From positions 1 to 64,000 of the forward strand of contig NZ_PGFC01000005.1 of the NCBI RefSeq assembly GCF_002797875.1: a DNA stretch of 64,000 nt, written 5' to 3'. Origin of the DNA: Pseudoscardovia suis. Its GTDB lineage: Bacteria > Actinomycetota > Actinomycetes > Actinomycetales > Bifidobacteriaceae. A program made the position numbers and the translations under genes. Shown in pieces: positions 54,393 through 61,142 of the stretch (its first letter is position 1; every line of letters starts with the position of its first letter). The notes under the pieces were generated by a model that searched no databases, was not told where the DNA came from, and was given only the letters and a program-made list of their open reading frames with translations.

Positions 54393-55685
54393 ATGAACCG
54401 ATGGATAATGACAGCCCGCAGCGAAGCGGCGGACCTCCGCAATCGCTTCCTTCAATCAAAGAGCATCCGCATTACCACCTTGGCATGCTGGATCTCCATC
54501 GGCTTGCAGATTGCGGTCTTCCCGCCTGCGACATCGCCCACGTGGTCATTGATCGTTTCCTGGCTACTGATTGTACTGGATTCGATACTTACACTGCTCA
54601 TTCCTCTGTGGCCAACGCACATCTGTGCCATCTTGCTCGCCCTCCATTCTGTCCTGTCCCTACTACCTGCACAACTCACCTGGGCCTCCCTTCTGGAATT
54701 CCCCGCTCTCGCTTTTCTCTCATATCGCTGCGCGTTTCCATGCGCTTTCGGTATCGTGATGTGGCTTAGCATTGTCCAGGTTCTGAGCAATCTTCTTGGA
54801 TCCATGCCGGATGGTTTGTTGTGGGGAGCGGTATCGTTTTTCCCGTTGGGCTTCATCGCGTTCATGAGCGCCTCGCTCCGTCAGTCCAGGCAATCCATCA
54901 TGCAGAAGGATCAGCTCATGGCGCAAGAGCGCGCGATAGAGCGCCAAAGACAATTGGAACATAACCGACGTCTTGCCACTGCAATTCACGACTCCATTAC
55001 TAAAGAATTGTCGACGATTCTCCTCATCACCGGAGCATGGGAGTTCGAGGAAAGCGTTGATGCAGACCGAATCCATAAGGACATGAAAAGCATCCACCGC
55101 GAGACAAAGCGTGCACTGAACCAAATGCATCGTGTTATCGACCTGATTGACGACAATCAGGGGAAAGCCACCCGCGGAACGACTCCAAGTGACACACTTA
55201 TCGATTTAGAAAAGTTCCTAGAAAGCGAGACGGATTCCGCCTCCGCGATTGGTTTTGAGGGCACTGTTCACTTATCTGGAAAGCCCCAAAACCCCATCGA
55301 TGATTTACACCTGATGCTTGTCGAAGGATTCCTCAAAGAAATATTCGCTAATATCCTCCGCCACGCAGAGCCAGGACGAGATTCATATTCCATGGACATC
55401 TCAATCGTCCAAAATTCAATACATATCACTCAGACAAATCGAACAGGGTCTGGAATAACGGCTTCTTCCGAATTCAATCGACTGCGACATGGACGGGGCC
55501 TTCAATCACATCGTCAGGCAATCATCACCGCAGGCGGCACCGTGCAGTATCGCTTGCATGGTGGGCAATGGCATCTGCAAGCACGAATTCCTTGCAATGA
55601 CGCGGCAAACCAAACGAACCTAGCGATGCCAGACTCCGAAAAACCACTGCCACCAGTTGGGGACATATCGAATATGGATTCGTGA
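54393..55685 (+). CDS. Membrane sensor histidine kinase of the daptide cluster
   Basis: A 430-residue kinase with about five TM helices (residues 25-165), then a coiled coil and the phospho-acceptor His in RRLATAIHDSITKELSTILL (about residue 200). N-box FLKEIFANILRHA and lid HGRGLQSHRQAIITAGG are present. Such kinases with short loops usually sense membrane peptides or lipid II stress. It is divergent from its regulator. Its last 66 bases are antisense to the Trp-rich peptide gene. Confidence 0.85.
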   Translation: MNRWIMTARSEAADLRNRFLQSKSIRITTLACWISIGLQIAVFPPATSPTWSLIVSWLLIVLDSILTLLIPLWPTHICAILLALHSVLSLLPAQLTWASLLEFPALAFLSYRCAFPCAFGIVMWLSIVQVLSNLLGSMPDGLLWGAVSFFPLGFIAFMSASLRQSRQSIMQKDQLMAQERAIERQRQLEHNRRLATAIHDSITKELSTILLITGAWEFEESVDADRIHKDMKSIHRETKRALNQMHRVIDLIDDNQGKATRGTTPSDTLIDLEKFLESETDSASAIGFEGTVHLSGKPQNPIDDLHLMLVEGFLKEIFANILRHAEPGRDSYSMDISIVQNSIHITQTNRTGSGITASSEFNRLRHGRGLQSHRQAIITAGGTVQYRLHGGQWHLQARIPCNDAANQTNLAMPDSEKPLPPVGDISNMDS

Positions 55686-55706
55686 ATCATTGCGGTTATT
55701 AAGCAT
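55620..55706 (-). CDS. 28-residue Trp-rich peptide, candidate signal or bacteriocin
   Basis: The frame encodes MLNNRNDSRIHIRYV followed by PNWWQWFFGVWHR. Four of the last twelve residues are Trp, and the peptide is cationic. AGGAGG lies five bases before the ATG, exactly as for the two precursors. A TGCAC-N4-GTGCA operator (55780-55793) lies 74 bp upstream. It overlaps the kinase 3' end on the opposite strand. No leader or signal peptide is visible. Possible roles: inducer for the kinase, leaderless antimicrobial, or small inner-membrane protein. The longer frame to 55940 has no such start. Confidence 0.55.
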   Translation of the reverse strand: MLNNRNDSRIHIRYVPNWWQWFFGVWHR

Positions 55707-55779
55707 TGCGACCTCCTTTGAATCGATAATCCACAGATTATCCAAAATCGGTTGCATTGTCTCGATTTCGCCTCGACTC

Positions 55780-55793
55780 TGCACAAATGTGCA
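55780..55793. promoter_or_regulatory. Third TGCAC-N4-GTGCA operator
   Basis: TGCACAAATGTGCA is identical in its arms to the two operators before the daptide operon. On the minus strand GACAAT, 17 bp downstream of the operator's inner edge, could serve as -10 for the Trp-rich peptide. The position relative to that box matches the geometry at 53562. Confidence 0.65.
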
Positions 55794-55828
55794 CGGGGAG
55801 CTACATCGCACCCGCGCCTGTGGCATGA

Positions 55829-55895
55829 ATGAGGGGCATCCCAGAAGTTTCCCGGGGTGTCCCCTCATCCATGCATTGGCGCAGTAAATGCGCCA
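55829..55895. repeat. Hairpins downstream of the daptide cluster
   Basis: ATGAGGGG (55829-55836) pairs with CCCCTCAT (55861-55868), and TGGCGCA (55877-55883) pairs with TGCGCCA (55889-55895). They may bound the cluster. No gene other than the Trp-rich peptide is seen in 55686-56009. Confidence 0.5.
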
Positions 55896-56009
55896 CTCAT
55901 TGACTTGACACATAGCGCCATGTAACCGAGCTACGGACACATGCGGCTACCGCATCGCGCACCGCCAGCTGCGCGGCACCACCACGCCGCCGCCACAGCT
56001 GCTGCCGCG

Positions 56010-56606
56010 CTACTTCCTGCCGAAGGTCAGGGCACGCACGATGGACACGATGCCCATCACGATGAGCGCAATCGCCACGAACATGAACAGGAACACGGTG
56101 GACTGCGCCGGCGCGGCAAGCACCACGATGCCGGCGAGAATCGAGACGAGGCCATAGACCACGGACGCGACCGGCGTGAGCGTGAAGCTGGACTGGAACA
56201 GCGACGCAATGCCGTCCACAATCCACAGCATGCCCAGCACGATGGTCACGAACACCGCCAGCGACGCACCCGCCGCCTGCGGCGCCTTGAAGATCGCGAT
56301 GCCGCCCAGCACGAACAGCACGCTGCACACAATGCCCAGCGTGCGCCAGCCCGGCGGCAGAATCGGTGTCTCGATGGCGCCGACCAGGTAGATGATGGCG
56401 GCGATGATGAGCCCCACGCCCAGCAGCACGGTGACCGCCGTGAGCGTCTTGTGCGGCCAGAACAGCATCACGACGCCCAGCACGAGCTCCACGATGCCCA
56501 TGACGACGCCACCGCGGCGCACCAGCTTGGCAACGCTTTCGAACAGGTCGTCATCGTCCTCGATGTGGTAGATAACGTCAGGATTGATAGGCTTCTTGTC
56601 TGACAT
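56010..56606 (-). CDS. DUF308/HdeD-like membrane protein
   Basis: A 198-residue protein with six TM helices in three pairs, each starting with a Gly-rich segment (GGVVMGIVELVLGVVMLFWP, GIVCSVLFVLGGIAIFKAP, GLVSILAGIVVLAAP). This is the DUF308 pattern of HdeD-like acid-stress and lipid-homeostasis proteins. An acidic N-terminus (IEDDDDLFES) precedes. GAGGAGGAG gives a strong start. Single gene; function unknown. Confidence 0.82.
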   Translation of the reverse strand: MSDKKPINPDVIYHIEDDDDLFESVAKLVRRGGVVMGIVELVLGVVMLFWPHKTLTAVTVLLGVGLIIAAIIYLVGAIETPILPPGWRTLGIVCSVLFVLGGIAIFKAPQAAGASLAVFVTIVLGMLWIVDGIASLFQSSFTLTPVASVVYGLVSILAGIVVLAAPAQSTVFLFMFVAIALIVMGIVSIVRALTFGRK

Positions 56607-56723
56607 GTCTCCTCCTCACACAACGTGTGACGCGCACAGCCCGCGCCGTGCGCCATGCATGGCGAAACGACTTCGTTCGCCTTCACCACCATCTTATGAC
56701 GGGAAGCCCGGTTGCGCGGGTAG

Positions 56724-56765
56724 CAAAACCGCCGTGGCGGGTCGTGTTTGACCATGCCACGGCGG
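56724..56765 (-). terminator. Terminator of the dnaB-murT-gatD group
   Basis: CCGCCGTGGC (56729-56738) pairs perfectly with GCCACGGCGG (56756-56765). On the minus strand the stem is followed by TTTTGC, 44 bases after the gatD stop. Confidence 0.75.
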
Positions 56766-56808
56766 GATTATCGAGGATTGGCAAGGGGCGCCGATCAGTG
56801 GGAAGCGC

Positions 56809-57660
56809 TCATCGCGGGCGGGACGCCGCCACCTTCGCCGCGCGCGCCGCCAGGTCGTCTAGCCGACTGAGCTCCCGCGTGGCCTCGGCGGACGGCCGCG
56901 GGTCGAACGCGCCATAGCGGTTCTGCGCGGCTATGCGGATCAAATAGTCCGCCACGCGCGGGTTTTTGGGCAGCACCGAGCCGTGCAGGTAGGTGCCGAT
57001 CACCGCGTTGCGGCGCGCGCCCTCGGTGTGGTCCGTGCCGTTGTTGCCGGTGCCGTCCTCATCCACCACACCCCACGGGCGCGTGCCGTCGCCGTGCAGG
57101 AACGTCTGCCCGGAGTGGTTCTCGTAGCCCACCACGTCGCCGAACTCGTCGGTGTGGTCCACGAGGTTGCCGATCATGCGGTGCGGCTGCCCCACGGTGG
57201 TGACGTTGAGCACGCCGATGCCCGGCAGGCGCGTGCCCTCGGCGGTCTGGAAGTAGTTGCCGAACAGCTGGTACATGCCGCAGATGAGCAGCATCGGGCA
57301 CCCCGCGTCCGCGAGCGCGTGCAGGTCGTCGGAGCGGCGGAACAGGTCGTCGGTGATGGTGCCCTGGCCCTGGTCCTGCCCGCCGCCGCCCAGGATCATG
57401 TCGACGCGCTCGGGCCAGGCATCGCCCTGGTTGTAATGGTGGATGACCGGCGCGTAGCCATACAGCTCGGCGCGACGGCGCACGGTGAGCACGTTGCCGG
57501 AGTCGCCGTAGATGTTCATGTCGCGCGGGTAGAGCGACACGATGTCAAGCACGCGAGGCTCGGCGGCGGTTGCCGCGGGCTTGGTGATGGCCTCAGCCGT
57601 AGGCCCGGCGACGCGTTCCGTCTGGTTCCGTGCGATTTCGCTGTCTGCAATGCTGCTCAT
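56809..57660 (-). CDS. gatD: Lipid II isoglutaminyl synthase, glutaminase subunit GatD
   Basis: A 283-residue class I glutamine amidotransferase of the CobB/CobQ-like type. The nucleophile Cys is in PMLLICGMYQLFGNYF (about residue 125), preceded by LGGGGQDQGQ, and the catalytic His in VIGTYLHGSVLPKNP. It supplies ammonia to MurT, converting D-Glu of lipid II to D-isoGln. The ATG at 57660 overlaps the murT stop as ATGA. An N-terminal extension of about 35 residues (SSIADSEIARNQTER...) is species-specific. The frame upstream of 57660 lies in murT. Confidence 0.88.
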   Translation of the reverse strand: MSSIADSEIARNQTERVAGPTAEAITKPAATAAEPRVLDIVSLYPRDMNIYGDSGNVLTVRRRAELYGYAPVIHHYNQGDAWPERVDMILGGGGQDQGQGTITDDLFRRSDDLHALADAGCPMLLICGMYQLFGNYFQTAEGTRLPGIGVLNVTTVGQPHRMIGNLVDHTDEFGDVVGYENHSGQTFLHGDGTRPWGVVDEDGTGNNGTDHTEGARRNAVIGTYLHGSVLPKNPRVADYLIRIAAQNRYGAFDPRPSAEATRELSRLDDLAARAAKVAASRPR

Positions 57661-59336
57661 AGTCCGGCGTCCTCCACATGCGTGAACGTCGCCACGCGCT
57701 TGCGCACGGCGAGCATGGCGGTGTAGGTGCAATAGATGTGCTTGGGTTGCGTGGGGTTGCCGGCGAGGAAGCGGGCGACCGCGCGGTCGATGTCTTCGTC
57801 GATGGAGCGCGCCTCCACGCCGTCGTAGGCGAGGCGCAGCGCCATGTCGGTGGCGCGCACGCCGGAGACCATGTCGACGCCGGTGCCGCGCAGGCTTGTG
57901 AAGTCCACGTCCCACAGCCAGCTCATGTCGCGACCGTCCGCATATTGATCGTTGATCACGATCATCGTCCCATGCCCTTCGGCGGGGAACGACGTGAGCG
58001 CAAGCCGGAAGCCCATCGGGTTCTTGACGAGGATGAGTTCGACCGGCACGCCGTTCACCTCGATGGTCTCGCCACGGCCGAACGCCGGGGTGACGGCGGA
58101 AATTGCCTCGATCAGCCGGCGGTCGGCGGCATCGTCGGGCTGATTGGCTGCGGATTGTTTGGTGGCGGATTGTTTGGCTGCAGGCTGCGTGCTGGCGGGC
58201 TGCTTGACGGCATCCTGATCAGCCACACGATTATCAGCGGCACGATTATCAATCGTCCGGATTGTCGCAGACCGACCTGCCATGCCTCGCGCCAGCCGCT
58301 TCTCCTCCACGTCGTCCATCACAGCGCGCGCCACCGCCATCGCGGCGGCAGCGTTGAACAGGTTGTAGACGCCTTCGAGCTTGAGCGTGGCATCATACTG
58401 CTCGCCATCCATGCGGAACGTGGCGGAATTGCCATCCACCGCCATCAGCGTCACATCGGCGGGCAGCTGCTCCGCAGCGGAATCCGCGGTGGCCCTGGCA
58501 CTGTTCGCCCCGGCCGTGCCAGCTCCGACCGTGCCGGCCCCAGCCTCGGCACCGCCCGCGGCCTCGGCGCCAGCCGCAGCCTCGGCGCCAGCCGCAGCCT
58601 CGGCGCCAGCCGCAGCCTCGGCGCCAGCCGCAGCCTCCGCCGCACCATCTTCCTTATCTCCCCGATTCTCCCGATTCTCCCCATCGCTCGCAAGCTCGCA
58701 ATGCATCGAATCATCGGTGGGGAAGAACCTCCGCAGCGACTCATCCAGGCCGAAGTAGCGCACGGCAGTGCCACGCGGCGCCAGGCCTGCGAGCGCCGCA
58801 ATGCGCGGATCCTCGCGGTTGAGCACGAGCGTGCCGGTCGTGGCGGCGGCAGCCTTGCCCAGCAGCCGCGCGGTGTTGTCAATCTCACCGAAGCGGTCAA
58901 GTTGGTCGCGCATCACGTTGAGCAGCAGCGTGTAGCGTGGCTTCACGCGGCGCACGAAGTGCACGGCATACGCTTCGTCGAGCTCGAGCACGGCGATGTC
59001 GGCGTCAAGCCGCCCGCCCATGCTCACCTTGTCGAGCAGCGCGGACACCACGCCGCGGGTGAAGTTCGAGCCGGTGGGGTTGGTAAACACGTGCAATCCC
59101 AGCGATTCGAGCACCGAAGCGACGATGCGGGTGGTGGTGGTCTTGCCATTCGTGCCCGAGACGAGCACCACGCCGTAGGGCAGCTGCGCGAGCGTGCGCG
59201 CCATGAAGCCCGGGTCGAGGCGCTCCACCACCTTGCCGGGGAACGCGGTGCCGCCGCCGTGGAGCCGCGCCGCCGCGCGCACTGCCTTGCCCAGCGCCGG
59301 TGTGAGCGCCTTGGGGATGAGTGCATGTGCCGCCAT
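57657..59336 (-). CDS. murT: Lipid II isoglutaminyl synthase, Mur ligase subunit MurT
   Basis: A 559-residue Mur ligase homologue. ATP loop VSGTNGKTTTTRIVAS (about residue 60), the central VLNREDPR, and the C-terminal DUF1727 domain (LVKNPMGFRLAL ... MIVINDQYADGRDMSWLWDV) identify MurT. Where other MurT proteins carry a Cys4 zinc ribbon, this one has Glu/Asp-rich sequence followed by repeated GAEAAA units (about 230-275) and only a lone Cys (MHCELAS). A second low-complexity insert (QPAAKQSATKQSAANQ) lies near residue 385. It is coupled to gatD. Both inserts may be surface loops. Confidence 0.88.
   Translation of the reverse strand: MAAHALIPKALTPALGKAVRAAARLHGGGTAFPGKVVERLDPGFMARTLAQLPYGVVLVSGTNGKTTTTRIVASVLESLGLHVFTNPTGSNFTRGVVSALLDKVSMGGRLDADIAVLELDEAYAVHFVRRVKPRYTLLLNVMRDQLDRFGEIDNTARLLGKAAAATTGTLVLNREDPRIAALAGLAPRGTAVRYFGLDESLRRFFPTDDSMHCELASDGENRENRGDKEDGAAEAAAGAEAAAGAEAAAGAEAAAGAEAAGGAEAGAGTVGAGTAGANSARATADSAAEQLPADVTLMAVDGNSATFRMDGEQYDATLKLEGVYNLFNAAAAMAVARAVMDDVEEKRLARGMAGRSATIRTIDNRAADNRVADQDAVKQPASTQPAAKQSATKQSAANQPDDAADRRLIEAISAVTPAFGRGETIEVNGVPVELILVKNPMGFRLALTSFPAEGHGTMIVINDQYADGRDMSWLWDVDFTSLRGTGVDMVSGVRATDMALRLAYDGVEARSIDEDIDRAVARFLAGNPTQPKHIYCTYTAMLAVRKRVATFTHVEDAGL
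58561..58632. repeat. Four exact 18-bp tandem repeats inside murT
   Basis: GCCTCGGCGCCAGCCGCA occurs four times in tandem (58561, 58579, 58597, 58615). It encodes (GAEAAA)n on the minus strand. As an in-frame perfect repeat it is prone to copy-number change between strains. Confidence 0.85.
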
Positions 59337-59372
59337 GTGCCGTCCTTCCTGTCGTAAAGCCTCGGCTGCAGA

Positions 59373-60845
59373 TCACAGCCCCTGCTGGTAGTCCTGAGGC
59401 AGGTCGCGGAAGCGGGACATCGCGCCTTCGAACGCCAGCGTGAACGTGGCGGTCGGGCCGTTGCGGTGCTTTGCCATGATGATGTCCGCCTCGCCGGGCC
59501 TGTCATCCTTGTTATACACGTCGGGGCGGTTCACGAGGAACACGACGTCGGCGTCTTGCTCGATCGAGCCGGATTCACGCAAGTCGCTCAGCATAGGCGT
59601 GCGGTCGGCGCGCGCCTCCACGCCTCGGTTGAGCTGCGAAAGCGCAACGACGGGGATCTCGAGCTCCTTGGCGAGCAGCTTGAGCGCTCGGGAGAACGTG
59701 GCGACCTCCTGCTGGCGGGATTCCACGGCGCTGTCGGAGCTCATGAGCTGCAGATAATCCACCACCACGAGCTTGAGGTCGTTCGTCTGCTTCAGGCGGC
59801 GGCATTTCGCGCGGATCTCCATGAGGCTCATGTTCGGCGAATCGTCAAGGAACAGCGGCTTGTCCGCCAATTGCGATGCGCACGCATTGAGCTGCTGCCA
59901 GTGCTGCTGGGTGAGCTGGCGCGGGTCGCGCAGCATGCCGAGCGGAATGTTGGATTCCGCGGCGAGGATGCGCTGGGAGAGCTCGAGTTTGCTCATTTCC
60001 AACGAGAAGATGACGGTGGTGAGCCCGTGGTGCAGCGCGGCGGAACGGGCGAAATCCACGGCGAGCGTGGACTTGCCCATTGCCGGTCGGCCGGCGACGA
60101 TGATCATCTGGCCGGGCTGCAGGCCCTGCGTCACGTCGTCGATGTCGCGGAAGCCGGTGGGCACGCCGCGGTTGATCGTGCCATCCTGAATGTTCTGGAT
60201 CGTATCGAGCGTGTCGTTCACCACGCTGCCGATCGGCATGTAGTCCTGCCGCACATGGCCCATGCCCACTTGGTACATCTGGGCCTGCGCGAGGTTCACG
60301 ATGTCTTCGGCGTTGCGGCCGCCCGCGTCGTAGCCGAGCTGGGCGATCTGTGTGCCCGCCATGATGACGCGGCGCAGCACCGCCTGCTGGTGGATGATCT
60401 CAGCGTAGTTGACCGCGTTGGCGGCGGTGGGCACCGTGTCGGCAAGCTGGGCAAGGTAATCCGAGCCGCCGATCTTCTCCAATTGCCCGCGCTTGTGCAG
60501 CTCGTTCGCCACCACGATGGTGTCGACCGGCTCCGAGTTGGAGAACAGCGTGATGATGGCCTCGTAGACGATCTGGTTGCGCGGCTGGTAGAAGTCCTGC
60601 GGGTCCAGGATCTCGCTGATTTCGCCGATGGCGTCCTTGCTCAGCAGCATGCCGCCCAGGGCGGCGGCCTCCGCCTGGTCGTCGTGCGGCGGCACCCGGT
60701 CGAACAGCGCGGCGTTCTGGTCGCCGCCCTGTGCGCCGTTCGCCGACCGCGAGTAGTTCGAATTGCTGCGCGAACCGCCCCGCGGGCCATTGGCGGGGGT
60801 CATGGGGCCGGGTTCATCCATCGGTGGGAAATCTTGGGAACTCAT
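59373..60845 (-). CDS. dnaB: Replicative DNA helicase DnaB
   Basis: A 490-residue hexameric helicase. The N-terminal domain (PPHDDQAEAAALGGMLLSKD) and RecA-like domain with Walker A GRPAMGKST (about residue 235), Walker B LVVVDYLQLM, and the arginine-finger region AKHRNGPT are complete. The first 45 residues are a Pro/Gly/Ser/Asn-rich tail. The start at 60845 lies directly after GGGGG, with TTAGAAT eight bases further up, compatible with a very short or no leader. It is followed by murT-gatD on the same strand. Confidence 0.95.
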   Translation of the reverse strand: MSSQDFPPMDEPGPMTPANGPRGGSRSNSNYSRSANGAQGGDQNAALFDRVPPHDDQAEAAALGGMLLSKDAIGEISEILDPQDFYQPRNQIVYEAIITLFSNSEPVDTIVVANELHKRGQLEKIGGSDYLAQLADTVPTAANAVNYAEIIHQQAVLRRVIMAGTQIAQLGYDAGGRNAEDIVNLAQAQMYQVGMGHVRQDYMPIGSVVNDTLDTIQNIQDGTINRGVPTGFRDIDDVTQGLQPGQMIIVAGRPAMGKSTLAVDFARSAALHHGLTTVIFSLEMSKLELSQRILAAESNIPLGMLRDPRQLTQQHWQQLNACASQLADKPLFLDDSPNMSLMEIRAKCRRLKQTNDLKLVVVDYLQLMSSDSAVESRQQEVATFSRALKLLAKELEIPVVALSQLNRGVEARADRTPMLSDLRESGSIEQDADVVFLVNRPDVYNKDDRPGEADIIMAKHRNGPTATFTLAFEGAMSRFRDLPQDYQQGL

Positions 60846-60933
60846 ACCCCCGATTCTAACGGCGGCGTCATCCGCCACGCGCCGTTCCGCGCCCAGCTGA
60901 CCATCTCCGCCCACCCTTCCCAACCCGATCCAA

Positions 60934-61096
60934 GAGGCGCCGAAGACGGAGGTTAAACCGCCGGAAAATGGGGTCCAAACTGCCGCAACCGGCGCCCCAA
61001 CAATCCGGCGCCGATTGCGGACGATAGACCGGCCAAAATCCGCCCTCTAACGTCCGCCTTCGGCGCCCCAATAATCCGGGCGCCGAAGACGGAACG
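60934..61096. repeat. Palindromic GGCGCC repeats, left group
   Basis: A half copy (60934-60952) and two full copies (60982-61020, 61051-61096) of a hairpin repeat: arm CGTCCGC-n-TCGGCGCC, loop ccAATAATCC, arm GGCGCCGAAGACGGACG. Full copies are about 70 bp apart. The group lies between dnaB and the beta-propeller gene. No gene is supported in 60846-61142. Confidence 0.7.
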
Positions 61097-61142
61097 TAGG
61101 CGGGAGCCCCAACGGGAATCCCCAAGGTCCGCAGCTACGGAA

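Noticed and set aside
55620..55940. 106-residue minus-strand protein
   Set aside because: The upstream part lacks a ribosome-binding site and runs through an operator and hairpins; only the last 28 codons have a strong start.
57678..59357. 559-residue plus-strand frame
   Set aside because: It is the exact antisense shadow of murT and has no domain-like features.
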